From Roseiarcus sp963820795 (lineage in GTDB: Bacteria > Pseudomonadota > Alphaproteobacteria > Rhizobiales > Beijerinckiaceae), in NCBI GenBank assembly GCA_963820795.1, contig CAWGBJ010000015.1:158872-222871 (forward strand): DNA of 64,000 nt. The letters are read 5' to 3'. Of the stretch, positions 28,074 through 38,700 are shown piece after piece (position 1 is the first letter of the stretch; each line of letters opens with the position of its first letter). The notes beneath the pieces were generated by a model. It searched no databases. It saw only the letters and a program-made list of their open reading frames with translations, and was not told the origin of the DNA. The position numbers and the translations under genes are program-made.

Positions 28074-29570
28074 ATGCTGGTTGTGGAGACGATCGGGCGG
28101 ATACGGCGCGAGCATCTGGGCAAGGGGAAGTCGATCAAGGAGATCGCGCGGACCCTGCATCTTTCGCGCAACACGGTGCGGCGGATCCTGCGGTCTGGGG
28201 AGACGGCGTTTTCGTATGACCGCGAGGTCCAGCCGCGGCCGAAGCTCGGAGCGTGGACGGACGAACTCGATCGGCTTCTGTCGGCGAACGCGAAAGCCGC
28301 GGCGCGCGAGCGGCTGACGCTGATCCGCATTTACGAGGCGTTGCGGCCTCTCGGCTACGAGGGCGGCTACGACGCTGTTCGGCGCTATGCGCGGCGCTGG
28401 GACGAGCAACACGCGGGCGCGACGGCGGACGCCTACATTCCCCTGACGTTCGCGCCGGGGGAAGCCTACCAGTTCGACTGGTCCCACGAGATCGTGGTCA
28501 TGGACGGCGTGACGACGACGGTGAAGGTCGCCCACGTCCGGCTCTGCCACAGCCGCATGATGTTCGTGCGCGCCTATCCGCGCGAGAGCCAGGAGATGGT
28601 GTTCGACGCGCACGAGCGCGCCTTCGCGTTCTTCCGTGGCGCCTGCCAGCGCGGGATCTACGACAACATGAAGACGGCGGTGGACACGGTCTTCGTCGGC
28701 AAGGACCGCCAGTACAATCGCCGCTTCCTCCAGATGTGCTCGCACCACCTCGTCGAGCCAGTCGCCTGCACGCCGGCCGCGGGCTGGGAGAAAGGCCAGG
28801 TCGAGAACCAGGTCGGCCTCGTTCGCGAGCGCTTCTTCACGCCGCGGCTGAGGGTCAAGAGCTACGGCGAGTTGAACGCCTGGCTCGTCGACAGATGTGT
28901 CGTCTGGGCCAAGGCGCACGCTCACCCCGAGCAGAGCGGAAAGACGATCTGGGAGGCGTTCGAGGACGAGCGTCCGAAGCTCATTCCTTATGGCGTCCGC
29001 TTCGACGGATTCCACGCGCTGCCGGCCTCGGTGTCGAAGACCTGCCTCGTGCGGTTCGACAACAACCGCTATTCGGTGAGCGCGAGCGCGGTCGGCCGCC
29101 CGGTCGACATCCACGCCTACGCCGACCGCATCGTCATCCGCCAGGACGGGCGGGTTGTCGCGGAGCACCCGCGCGCGTTCGGCCGCGGCAAGATCGAGTA
29201 CGATCCCTGGCATTACGTGCCGGTCCTGGCGCGCAAGCCCGGGGCGCTGCGCAACGGCGCGCCGTTCAGGGACTGGGTGCTGCCGGCGGCGCTGGACCGC
29301 ATCCGGCGCAAGCTCGCAGGCTCCGACGACGGCGACCGGCAGTTCGTCAAGATTCTCGCCGCGGTGCTCTCCGACGGATTGCCGGCGGTCGAGGCCGCCT
29401 GCGCCCAGGCGCTCGCCGAGGGCGTTCATTCGGCCGACGTCGTCCTCAACATTCTGGCGCGGCGACGCGATCCCGGCCCGGCGCCGCCGATCCACACCCC
29501 CGCCGCGCTGAGCCTGCGCCATGCGCCGGTCGCCGACTGCGCCCGCTACGACACCTTGAGGAGCGCCTGA
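28074..29570 (+). CDS. istA: IS21 transposase IstA
   Basis: 498 residues from the ATG at 28074 (MLVVETIGRIRREHLGKGKS), which matches the family start; a start 8 codons upstream is less likely. Residues 15-50 form an HTH (SIKEIARTLHLSRNTVRRIL). A DDE integrase core follows with YQFDWSHEIVVMDG (first aspartate), GIYDNMKTAVDTVFVGK (second aspartate) and the glutamate in GWEKGQVENQVGLVRERFF. A C-terminal beta domain (SKTCLVRFDNNRYSVSASAV) completes it. The DDE triad is intact, so the element may be active. istB follows after two bases. Confidence 0.92.
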   Translation: MLVVETIGRIRREHLGKGKSIKEIARTLHLSRNTVRRILRSGETAFSYDREVQPRPKLGAWTDELDRLLSANAKAAARERLTLIRIYEALRPLGYEGGYDAVRRYARRWDEQHAGATADAYIPLTFAPGEAYQFDWSHEIVVMDGVTTTVKVAHVRLCHSRMMFVRAYPRESQEMVFDAHERAFAFFRGACQRGIYDNMKTAVDTVFVGKDRQYNRRFLQMCSHHLVEPVACTPAAGWEKGQVENQVGLVRERFFTPRLRVKSYGELNAWLVDRCVVWAKAHAHPEQSGKTIWEAFEDERPKLIPYGVRFDGFHALPASVSKTCLVRFDNNRYSVSASAVGRPVDIHAYADRIVIRQDGRVVAEHPRAFGRGKIEYDPWHYVPVLARKPGALRNGAPFRDWVLPAALDRIRRKLAGSDDGDRQFVKILAAVLSDGLPAVEAACAQALAEGVHSADVVLNILARRRDPGPAPPIHTPAALSLRHAPVADCARYDTLRSA

Positions 29571-29572
29571 CG

Positions 29573-30301
29573 ATGGAGCGGACCGAAGTCCTCGACATGA
29601 TGGGCGAGCTGAAGCTCTACGGCATGAAGGCCGCCTACGACGAGACGCTCGCGACCGCGCTCAAGCGCCAGCACGAGCCGCAGCGCTTCGTCGGCGACCT
29701 CCTGCGCGCCGAGATCTCGGAGAAGCAGGCGCGGTCGATCAAGTATCAGATCACGGCCTCCAAGCTGCCGCTCGCCAAGGACCTCGACGACTTCGCCTTC
29801 AAGGACACGCCGATCAACGAGGCCCTCGTTCGCGACCTCGCCGGCGGCGGCTTCATCGCCCAGCAGCGCAACGCCGTGTTCATCGGCGGAACCGGCACCG
29901 GCAAGACGCACGCAGTGATCGCCATTGCGCGAAGCTGCATCCGCGCCGGACGGCGCGGGCGCTTCTTCACCACCGTCGATCTCGTCAACCAGCTCGAGGC
30001 CGAGACGCGCGCCGGGCGCCAGGGCCGCATCGCCGATTATCTCACCCGCATGGACTTCGTCGTCCTCGACGAGCTCGGCTACCTGCCGTTCGCCCAGGCC
30101 GGCGGCCAGCTTCTCTTTCACCTCGTCAGCCGGCTCTACGAGCGCACCTCGATCCTGGTCACCACCAATCTCGCCTTCGGCGAATGGCCGAGCGTGTTCG
30201 GCGATCCCAAGATGACCACGGCGCTGCTCGATCGCCTCACCCATCACTGCGACATCGTCGAGACCGGCAACGAGAGCTGGCGCTTCAAGAACCGCGCCTG
30301 A
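29573..30301 (+). CDS. istB: IS21 helper ATPase IstB
   Basis: 242 residues. An AAA+ ATPase with Walker A GGTGTGKTHAVIAIARSC (about residue 103), Walker B FVVLDELGYLPF and the sensor region SILVTTNLAFGEWPSVFGD. IstB assembles on target DNA and directs IstA. It starts two bases after the istA stop, with GAGGAGCG upstream, and ends with WRFKNRA, normal for the family. Complete. Confidence 0.93.
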   Translation: MERTEVLDMMGELKLYGMKAAYDETLATALKRQHEPQRFVGDLLRAEISEKQARSIKYQITASKLPLAKDLDDFAFKDTPINEALVRDLAGGGFIAQQRNAVFIGGTGTGKTHAVIAIARSCIRAGRRGRFFTTVDLVNQLEAETRAGRQGRIADYLTRMDFVVLDELGYLPFAQAGGQLLFHLVSRLYERTSILVTTNLAFGEWPSVFGDPKMTTALLDRLTHHCDIVETGNESWRFKNRA

Positions 30302-30350
30302 GCGTTGTCTAATGACCGGGATTTCGTGACGTCACGCTTCGGAGTGGACC

Positions 30351-30662
30351 ATGCCGCGCAAGCCGATCGGCGAGCGACCGATGACCGACGCCGAGCGCCA
30401 GGCGCGCTGTCGCGCCGCTCGGGAGTCCGGGACGCCGGCAGTCCGGATATGGCGACCCCTCGATCACCGCAGTCGCGCCAAGCGTTGGCGCGACGCTGTC
30501 TCCGAGCTGACCACGTTGCAGGGTCAGTATGCCGCCTGGCTGGAAGCTCTGCCGGAGAACCTACAGGACAGCGCCACCGCCGAGGCGTTGCAGGCGATCT
30601 GCGACCTCGACCTCACGGAACTCCAGGCGATCGTTCCGCCCCGCGGCTTCGGCCGAGATTGA
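30351..30662 (+). CDS. Small IS21-associated protein of unknown function
   Basis: 103 residues from ATG 30351, MPRKPIGERPMTDAERQARC onward, with a basic helix-rich first half (AARESG, RSRAKRWRDAVSELTTLQGQ) and an acidic end (ICDLDLTELQAIVPPRGFGR). Similar small proteins often follow istB in IS21-like elements of Rhizobiales. Its role is not known. It lies 49 bases after istB and before the terminal repeats, so it belongs to the element. Confidence 0.6.
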   Translation: MPRKPIGERPMTDAERQARCRAARESGTPAVRIWRPLDHRSRAKRWRDAVSELTTLQGQYAAWLEALPENLQDSATAEALQAICDLDLTELQAIVPPRGFGRD

Positions 30663-30897
30663 CCCGCGCGACGTCCGCTCGGCACGAGAGCCGGCGCTTC
30701 AAGAACCGCGCCTGACCGACCAACCTCGCCTGCACCTCACCGAACCGCGCTCGCCCCGGCTGCGCAACCCCGACCAGCTCCGCCGGGGCGAGCGCTACCG
30801 TCCGCGCCCTTCACAAAGGGGGGTCAATTTTGGACGCCGATCGGGGGTCAATTTTGGACGCCGATTGAAGGGGGTCAATTTTGGACGCCGATTGACA

Positions 30898-31892
30898 TTG
30901 GATGGGACAAGCGGCCCGACTTATGGAACTGGTACGACCCTGCAAAAAGAGGATACAACCCGGACAATAGAAAGAACGTGGAATGGTATGACTGGGAGGG
31001 AACTGCGAACAAGCGGAGATACCTTACCCCGGAGCTGATACCATCGCAGGCGCCTCACATGTGCTACAACAGCCCGGCGCTTGAGAAAGAGATAGCTCGC
31101 ATCGTTTCCCAAGTTGTCGGCCCCACGCTTCGAGCAGAAATCGAAAAGCTCAAACTGGAAAAAAGAGAATACCTATTTGCCGGTCTCACCGTTGGTTCGG
31201 AGGCCGGATTCGACGATTATTCAAAGATTCCCGAATTGAATTTAAATCAGATCCCGCGCAGCGGCGATCCGTTACAAATGCAGGTTGCGAAGTTGCTTAG
31301 GCAGGTCATACCAATGATGAACGAAGACAAAGCGCCGCATAGCAGGCTGGGCTACTGCTCACTTACAAATGCAGGTTACAGGAAAAATAATCCTCCAGCC
31401 GATTTCACCGAGGCGCTTGCGGACATTAACCAAGAACTTATCGAATTTTGGGACAAACAACTCTTTGACGCTGGAATACCCTGCTCGCGAATTTACACCC
31501 ATGTCGCCGCTCCAGCGCTGCAGAACGACCGCAACGATGCTCCTATACGTATTGTTTTCAATCCTTATGCCCGGCCCGGATGGACGACTTATCCAATTGG
31601 CACACTGGAGAACGGATTTCAACCGCTCTATGCCGAGCTCGCAAAGCACGGCAATCCAGTTTGGGGAGGAGTTGAGGCGAACGCCGATTTCCCGGATTCA
31701 AACGCTGCTACGAGACCCAGTTGGGAAGAATATCTTGCTTGGCACTACAACCACGGCGCAAAGCTCGTCGGCATCAACGTCGGGGTATCAGAGCAGTCGC
31801 TCATGTCACTTCTTCGCAAAGGCGCTTTCGGTGACGAGGCCATGGCGGCGTACAAAAAATTCTTGAAAGGAGAAAAGCTCATAGAGAAATAA
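30898..31892 (+). pseudogene. Glycosidase-like protein, 5' end removed at the IS21 junction
   Basis: The frame is open from the IS21 right end (IGWDKRPDLWNWYDPAKRGY) through 31892, about 330 residues. The first ATG is at 30978. It includes YLFAGLTVGSEAGFDDY, IPCSRIYTHVAAPAL and the region PVWGGVEANADFP. This pattern resembles TIM-barrel glycosyl hydrolases of the beta-galactosidase-like kind found in secreted proteins of Bacteroidota and acidobacteria. It lacks a signal peptide and N-terminal strands, so the gene is truncated. Codon use is clearly richer in A and T than the neighbours, suggesting transfer. The family assignment is tentative. Confidence 0.5.
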
Positions 31893-32153
31893 CACTTCAC
31901 GAGCCCCTCACTCTCCTTTCGCAATCTGACCGCTGCGGCATGCCAGAATTCTCAGCGCCGCCCAAAACTACTGAGTGATTTTCCTGTGTCAGGAACATGG
32001 CCTTGCGCTCGCTCTGGCGACGGCGCTCAGATAGCCCTCGGTCGCGGGATAGGAGAGCGCATTCGCTGCTGACGCTGCGTCTGCCTAATTAATTAGACCG
32101 CGGGGCGCGGATTATCCCGCGGCGCGATACAAGGCCGTCACGCCGCGCCTGCA
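31893..32153. other. Intergenic region
   Basis: No gene is recognised. The base composition returns from A/T-richer to GC-rich along this stretch, marking the right side of the transferred fragment. Confidence 0.4.
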
Positions 32154-32290
32154 TCATGGCGTCCCGGCGCCGCGGAGCGCCCCGGGTCAAAAAAGGCGGC
32201 GCTCAACATGTAGACCTCACCGCCGACAAAATCGTGGAGACAATCAGGGTGATCCAAAAGGCAAGTTGCGGTGGGCCGACCTTCGTCAAT
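32154..32290 (-). pseudogene. Degenerate copy of the small membrane protein gene at 39136-39330
   Basis: The stretch matches 39163-39300 closely: shared blocks include TCGTGGAGACAAT, AGGGTGATCCAAAAGGCAA and GGCGGCGCTCAA. Several single-base gaps and substitutions break the reading frame. It lies directly beside an IS66 relic, suggesting that rearrangement duplicated it. Confidence 0.6.
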
Positions 32291-32313
32291 GCCACCGCGG
32301 CGTTTTGCTGGCG

Positions 32314-33018
32314 TCACCGTTTTCTCGGCTCGCCGCCCTGGACAAGCCCAAGATGTTGACGGGCAATTCTTTCAAGCGCCTCGTGCGCCCCGGGCGAGCC
32401 CGTCTCGCTCTGAACGTCATAGATTTTGCGCCGGGCGTGGACCCAGCAGGCCACTTCGGTCAGGCCGCGATAGCGGGCGAGCAGCGCCCGCGCGCGCTCC
32501 GCCTTGCGGTCGCGCGAGTAGCGATAGAAGGCCGCGAGCGGCGCCGCGGAACCGAACGGGCGTTTGTCGCGCACTGCGGTCCCTAGCCGGCCGGTCTTGG
32601 TGTTGCCTTTGCCGGGATCGAGCACCGGGACCAGCGCGCCGTCGGCGTGCAGCGCGAGGTCGCCGCGAACATGGCGCTCAATTCTCTCGCTCAAGGGTTC
32701 GAGCAGTCCGGCGAGACCGCCGATCCAGCCCGCCATGACCAAACGGTCGATCTCAACGCCGCTGTGGGCGTTGCTCCGCGACAAGGCGGATCGGAACAAA
32801 CCTCGGGTTTCGCTCGCCTCCCGCGACGAGCGTGTCGCCGCCGACGCCCGGTTGCCCGCACCGCAGTGCCGATCTGGCCAACCTTCCCGCGAACGGCCGA
32901 TCCATTTGAAAACAAGGTTCGCGTGGACGCCATTCTCCCGCGCCACGCCTGCAACAGACGCGCCGGGCGTCACAGCCGCCGATCCGCTGACGCTCGGCCA
33001 TGGAGTGCGCCGCCATAG
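32314..33018 (-). pseudogene. IS66-family transposase, relic with internal deletions
   Basis: From about 33018 leftwards are parts of the small IS66 accessory protein (GASVAGVARENGVHANLVFK). They are joined to pieces of the main transposase: MAGWIGGLAGLLEPLSERIE, then LALHADGALVPVLDPGKGNT, then PFGSAAPLAAFYRYSRDRKA and ACWVHARRKIYDVQSETGSP. The usual residues between LLARYRG and LTEVAC (which carry part of the catalytic core) are missing, and the accessory gene is fused directly to the transposase. Not functional. Confidence 0.7.
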
Positions 33019-33249
33019 ACCACACTGGCTAAAGCCAAATATGAGCGGATCTGGGTACCGTAAAGAAGTGTATCGTCCGACGTCCGACGTCCGCTATGAT
33101 CATTTGAAATCAATAAAAGCTACAATGGGGCAGGCCTTGTAAGACAAGTTGGCATGAATGCGAGCTCCGCGCCCCCGGCCGTTTTGGTGTAGACGTCTCC
33201 GTTTCTCGGGTTCCGGCCTCGATGACAGCAACCAATGCTTCCTGCCCCG

Positions 33250-35364
33250 TCAGCATGACATCGTGAAGGAGCCCATACCGTCTTCTACGACCAGCGCCGC
33301 GAGCAGCGGCTGAAGCTCAGCCACGTGCTTGCGCCAGCGTCCGGCCGAGGAGCGATAGATCGGCTGGCGCACCTGGTTCGAGCTCGCCGTGCGAACCGGG
33401 CGCTCGGTCTGGTGGAAACTGAGGACGGCTGCGTCCCAGGGCAGGCCGAGGAAGTCCAGCATCCTTCGGGCTTGGGCCTCGATGTCCTCCACCACGGCCT
33501 CATAGTCCACTTCGAGAAAATGCGACGCGGGCAGAACGGCCCGCCAGTGGGCCATCAGCCCCTGATAGGCGCGGTGGAAGCGGCCGAGCTCAGCCTGGTT
33601 GTATGAAAACGCCTGCTGGGCAGCGAAGAGCTTAGTGTAGCAGGATAGGCATGTGTCCACGGGGTCGCGCCGGCAATGGATGATGCGGGCGTCCGGCAGG
33701 ATGAGCCGGATCATGCCGAGAAGAGCGAAATTGGCCGGCATCTTGTCCACCACGTACGGCCGTCCGGCGGCCAGCGGGGCAATAGTGGCAAGATAGGCCT
33801 CGCCGGTCGCCTTGAGCACTTGAGCCGGCATGGTCCGGAGGCTCTCGGGGAAACCGAGCTCATCGCCCAGAGACTGCAGCCGCCTGAGTTCGCCGGCGCC
33901 ATGCGCCATCGGGTGCGAGGCGAGGATCTGCTCCGTGAGGGTCGTGCCCGAGCGCGGCATGCCGACAACGAGGATGGGCCTCCGGGAACGAGTGCCCAGG
34001 CCCGCCTTCGCTGCCAAAAGGTCGCGCGAAAAAACCTCAGCGATCTGCTTCATCCACCGGTCGGTCTCGTCCGGGTCGTATGCGAAGGTCGCGCGCTTAA
34101 GCCGGTTGCCCTCGTCGTAATGGCGGAACGCCCGCGCCGAGTCGCCGAGGTCCAGATAGGCCTTGCCAAGCCCGAAATGCAAAGTCGTGCGATCGGCAAC
34201 CGAGAGGCCGTCGCGCGCGATCAGCGCCCCCATCTCGGCGAGCAGCGGATCTCCGGGTTCGATGCGCTTGAGGTCCGCCTGACTGAACAGGACCGAGGCC
34301 GAATGGGGAAAGATCTTCGCCGCCGCCTCGAAGGCCGCGCGGGCCTCCGCCGCCTTCCCGAACTCCATGAAGAGCGCCGCCCGGTTGGACACCGCATCCT
34401 GCTGCGCCGGTCCAGGTAGCGTGATGGCGCGGTCGTAGGACCGGAGCGCCGGCTCGAACCGACCCATCGCTTGGAAAACCTGCCCCTCGGCGTTGTGCGC
34501 TTCGGGGCTGTCGGGCGCCGCCGCGAGCGCGCGCCTGGCGGCCTCCATCGCTTCGTCGAGCCGGTCCAATTCCTTCAAAGTCAGCGCTCGCGCGGCGAGC
34601 GCGCGCCCGTGCATCGGCGCGAAGGCGAGAAGCGCGTCGAGCCAGCCGAGCGCATCGAGGTAGCTATGGCGCGCGCTCGCCACCCCGGCGAGGTTGATAT
34701 AGGCGTCGGCGAGTCGTGGACTGAGCTCGAGCGCTTTGCGCGCCATCGCCTCTGCCCGCTCGTATTCGCCCTGGTCGTTGAGCAAATTGGAAAGATTACT
34801 GTATGCCTCAGCGTAATCGGGCTTGATCTTGAGCGCTGCGGTCCAGCGCGCTTGCGCTTCCGCTGCTAGGCCAAGCCGCTTCAAGGTGTTTCCGAGATTG
34901 TTGAACGTCTCGGCGTTGTTGGGCTCGAGCGCCAGAGCCCTCTCGAGGCAAAGCCGGCTTTCGTCGAGCTTCAGCATCTCCTGCAGGATGATGCCGAGAT
35001 TGTTCCACGCCGCACCGGAGTTCGGGGCAAGCGCCACCGCGTGTCGCGCCGCCTGCTCGCCTTCGGCCAAAAGCCCACCCTGCCGGCACATTTCGGCGAA
35101 GTCGCTGAAAAAATGAGCCGGCGCGCGTGGCGCTTGGCAAGCCTGGCGCAAGTGGGCGAGCGCCAAATCGAGATTAGCGTAATGATGGGCCATTAGCCCC
35201 ATGAGATAGGATGCGTCCGCTTGGCCTGGCCATACCGCCAGCACCTGTTGGCACGCCATTTCGGCCCCGTCCGGGTCGCCGGCGCGCCAGGAGGCGCGAG
35301 CGCGTTCCATCGTCTTGGCAATATCGACTTTTGCTGCGGCGTCGGAGCGAGGAGAGACTGTCAT
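33250..35364 (-). CDS. TPR-repeat protein with C-terminal sulfotransferase domain
   Basis: 704 residues. Residues about 10-400 are a series of tetratricopeptide repeats (for example AAWNNLGIILQEMLKLDESR and AETFNNLGNTLKRLGLAAEA). The C-terminal 260 residues are a sulfotransferase domain with the 5' PAPS-binding loop PILVVGMPRSGTTLTEQILA and the 3' phosphate region DARIIHCRRDPVDTCLSCYT. It would transfer sulfate from PAPS to an unknown acceptor, with TPRs choosing the partner. The ATG at 35364 (MTVSPRSDAAAKVD) is preferred to a far upstream one because the extra 94 residues look non-coding. It is divergent from the PEP-CTERM gene, with 418 bases between starts. Confidence 0.85.
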   Translation of the reverse strand: MTVSPRSDAAAKVDIAKTMERARASWRAGDPDGAEMACQQVLAVWPGQADASYLMGLMAHHYANLDLALAHLRQACQAPRAPAHFFSDFAEMCRQGGLLAEGEQAARHAVALAPNSGAAWNNLGIILQEMLKLDESRLCLERALALEPNNAETFNNLGNTLKRLGLAAEAQARWTAALKIKPDYAEAYSNLSNLLNDQGEYERAEAMARKALELSPRLADAYINLAGVASARHSYLDALGWLDALLAFAPMHGRALAARALTLKELDRLDEAMEAARRALAAAPDSPEAHNAEGQVFQAMGRFEPALRSYDRAITLPGPAQQDAVSNRAALFMEFGKAAEARAAFEAAAKIFPHSASVLFSQADLKRIEPGDPLLAEMGALIARDGLSVADRTTLHFGLGKAYLDLGDSARAFRHYDEGNRLKRATFAYDPDETDRWMKQIAEVFSRDLLAAKAGLGTRSRRPILVVGMPRSGTTLTEQILASHPMAHGAGELRRLQSLGDELGFPESLRTMPAQVLKATGEAYLATIAPLAAGRPYVVDKMPANFALLGMIRLILPDARIIHCRRDPVDTCLSCYTKLFAAQQAFSYNQAELGRFHRAYQGLMAHWRAVLPASHFLEVDYEAVVEDIEAQARRMLDFLGLPWDAAVLSFHQTERPVRTASSNQVRQPIYRSSAGRWRKHVAELQPLLAALVVEDGMGSFTMSC

Positions 35365-35695
35365 GGGCTTGGACTTACTCGAAGTTTTGGCGCCGACCAC
35401 GCGAAGTTCAACAATTATTCCAAGAAAATACCCTGCGGCGCGAGATTGGCAACTCGTTGCCAGGGAAAAAGCGGAACGCCGCTCTACAAAGTCAGCGAGT
35501 TGGAAGGGGGTGGGCGCCTGCTCTCTTTCCGGACGCAGGGGAAGAGGAGGCGTCGCCGGCGGTTGCAGCAAGCCGGGCCCCGGCCCGCATCTGCCGTTCA
35601 ATACGTATCCTGCTGCAGTTTCCATTCGATTGTTGAGCCGATACAACTTACAGGTTGCGTTGTCGTGTGCTTTTCACTAGCATGTTACTTGACTC
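35365..35695. promoter_or_regulatory. Divergent intergenic region, candidate promoters
   Basis: About 330 bases between two divergent genes. The right half (35600-35760) is visibly A/T-richer than the coding DNA around it. Clear -35/-10 boxes cannot be assigned with confidence. A CGTTGCCAGGGAA-type short repeat lies near 35450. Confidence 0.4.
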
Positions 35696-35782
35696 GTGAG
35701 TTGTATGATGACAATCAATACTAAGGCAGAACTGTGCTTTGGCTGGGGAGCAGGTTTACACCGATATGTTTATTGTTCAACC

Positions 35783-38700
35783 ATGATTGGCGAGCTAAGC
35801 GGTATTTCCAGTATTTTGGCGGCGCCGGGCGGGCGACGGCCTTCGCGCGCTGCGTTGCTCACGAGCGCTTCGTTCGTCGCTCTCGGCGTGTTCTCCGCGC
35901 CGGCTGAGGCGTCGTGCTCGCAGTCGAACCAGACGATCTCGTCGCCGACAACTTCAACCAAACAAAGCAACGGCGGCAACATTACGATCACCAGCGCCGG
36001 AAGCATCACCGCGAACCTCGGTATAATTCTACTTTCGACGCCCACGGGCTGCTCCGCAGGGACAATCAACAACGCCGGCTCGATCAACTACTCCACATAC
36101 GGCGTCTTCAACCAGAATTCGGTCACCGCACTCACGAATAGCGGGACGATCGCTGGAAGCACTGCGACTAGGAACGGCGGCGCCGCCATAATCAGCACCG
36201 GCACAATTCAGACGCTGACCAACACCCACACGCTCAGCGGCGGGGCCGCCAGCAACAGCAGTATGGGCTTCGCCAGCGGCGGCCAAGGCGTCTCCAACTC
36301 CAACATGATCGGGACGCTGACCAACAGCGGGATGATCCAGGGAGGGGCCGGGACCGGAAACTCGCAAGCGGCCGGCGGGATAGGGATGTCGAATGGGTCC
36401 GGGGCGACCATCACCAGTCTGACCAACAGCGCGGCCGCCACGATCCAGGGCGGCAAAGCAACCGGGGCCGCCAGCGCGCTCGGCGGCTCCGGAATCGTCA
36501 ACGCGCATACCATCGGGACCCTTACAAACAGCGGCGCGATCAGCGGTGGCGGCGCGACGCAAAGCAGAGCAGCGGGCGTCGCGGCCGGCGGCGTGGCCGT
36601 CAGAAATAGCGGCACGACTGCCATGACGCTCAAGAACAGCGGCACAATCAGCGGCGGCGCGGCATCCTCGAGCGGAAGTTCGGCCGCTGCGTTTGGCGGC
36701 GATGGCGTCGGCAGCTCTGGCACCATCGCCACGCTGACCAACAGCGGCACGATGACGGGCGGCACGGCAAGCTCGGCGGCGACATCGGCCGGAGCCTCGA
36801 CCAGAGCGAAGGCTGGCGACGGCGTCAGCAACTCCGGCGCGATCGGAACGTTGACCAACTCGGGCGCGATCGACGGCGGCGCCGCAGTCGGGAATAACGG
36901 CCCTACCCGAGGCGGCTACGGGATGTCGAATGGCGCCGGGGCGACGATCACCAGTCTGACCAACAACGCGGCCGCCTCGATCCAGGGAGGCAAGGCAACC
37001 AGCGCCGCCAGTGCGCTCGGCGGCTCCGGCATAAGCAATTTCGGCACGATCGGGACGCTGACCAACAACGGCATGATCAGCGGCGCCGGCGGGATGCAGA
37101 GCGGAGCAACCGGCGTTGCTGCGGTCGGCGGCGTGGGCATGTACGGCGCCGGCAAGATCACGAACACGCTCACGAACAGCGGCACGATCAGCGGCGGCGC
37201 GGCATCCTCGAGCGGAAGGTCGGCCGTTGCCGTGGGCGGCGACGGCGTCGGCAGCTCCGGCACGATCGCCACGCTGATCAACAGCGGTGCTGTCACGGGC
37301 GGCACGGCAAGCTCGGCGGCGATGTCGGCCGGAGCCTCGACCAAAGCGAAGGCCGGCGCCGGTGTTGGCAACTCCGGCGCGATCGGAACGTTGACCAACT
37401 CGGGCGCGATCAATGGCGGCGCTGCAGTCGGGAACGGCGGCCTTACCCGAGGCGGCGGCGGGGTGTCGAATGGCGCCGGGGCGACGATCACCAGTCTGAC
37501 CAACAACGCGGCGGCCACGATCCAGGGAGGCAAAGCAACCGCGGCCGCCAGCGCGCTGGGTGGCGCCGGCGTCGGCAACTCTGGCACGATCGGAACGCTG
37601 ACCAACGCCGGCGCGATCAACGGCGGCGACGCGGTCGGAACTGGCCAATCCGGCCACGCCGGAGCTGGCGGCTACGGGCTGCTCAACGGGTTCGCCTCGG
37701 GGGCGACGATCAGTAATCTGACCAACAGCGCGAGCGGCACGATCCGGGGCGGCAACGGAACGAATTCTGGCAGTGCAGCCGGGGGCTCCGGATTAGCCAA
37801 CTACGGCACGATCACTACTCTGACCAACAAGGGCACGATCAGCGGCGGCGCAGCCAGTTCCCTTGCCGCCGATGGGTACGGCGGCCTTGGGATAGACAAC
37901 GAAAAAACGATCGTGACGCTGACCAACAGCGGCACGATCTCGGGCGGCAATGCAACCGGCGCGACCAGCGCGTTTGGCGGCACCGGCATATTTAACTCCG
38001 GCACGATCGGCACGCTGAGCAACAGCGGGACGATCCAAGGCGGCTCCGCGAGCGGCTCCGGCGCGGCGGCGATCGGCAGCGCAGGCGGCGGCCTAGGGAC
38101 CGTCGCCAACACCGGATCGATCGTCGGCGGTATCTACATCAAGGACCAGAGCGTCACCTTTACAGGGGGCGCCGCTACTAAGTTCGGCAAGCTGACCGGC
38201 CTCTCCAGCTCCATCGGGCTTATTGACATCGAGAACGGCAATCTGACCTTCGCCAATGGCGCCACGTGGCTCAACGACAGCATAGCAGTCAATGCCGGAG
38301 CGGGAACCGTCTACAACGAGGGCTCGCTTGAGGTGGCGGCGCCCATCACTATTACCGGCCGTTTCGACCAGACGCAGGCCGGGGAGCTCGACATCGACTT
38401 AGCGGGCGTCCTCGCGAGCGAGTACGGGTCGATCTACATCAGCGGCGGCGTGACGCTCAATGGGGAACTCAACCTCGACGTGAGCGGCGGATTCACATTG
38501 ATGACCGGCCAGGCCTTCGACATTCTCGGTTTCAACGCCGACGCCCTCACAGGCGACTTTGACAGCCTATTGCTCGACGGTCAGGCGTGCGTGAGCACGA
38601 TCGCGGATACCTGGACATGCGGGACCACGGTTTTCAATGAAGTGATCGACGAATCCACCGGCTGGATAGCGCTCGACGTAACGGTTTCCAACTTAGCCCT

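Larger units (their letters stand above)
27960..30897 (+). mobile_element. IS21-family insertion sequence, apparently complete
   Basis: The element is about 2.94 kb with istA, istB and a third small gene. Both ends carry multiple copies of a subterminal repeat. The right end has three copies of GGGTCAATTTTGGACGCCGA (about 30821, 30844 and 30871). The left end has two copies of the complement (CAAAATTGACCCCC at about 27974 and 28008). The outermost bases are TGTG at 27960 and GACA at 30897, matching the TG...CA rule. No target-site duplication is visible: the flanks read GCGCCAGGA on the left and TTGGATGGG on the right. Confidence 0.85.

Noticed and set aside
27807..29522. Long minus-strand frame opposite istA
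   Set aside because: It overlaps the fully conserved IS21 transposase; no family features.
36384..37560. CRISPR array
   Set aside because: The repeats are 540 bases and coding; no short repeat-spacer pattern is seen anywhere in the window.
36029..37657. Minus-strand frame opposite the PEP-CTERM gene
   Set aside because: Repeats in it are the mirror of the repeats in the PEP-CTERM gene, which has a signal peptide and sorting signal.
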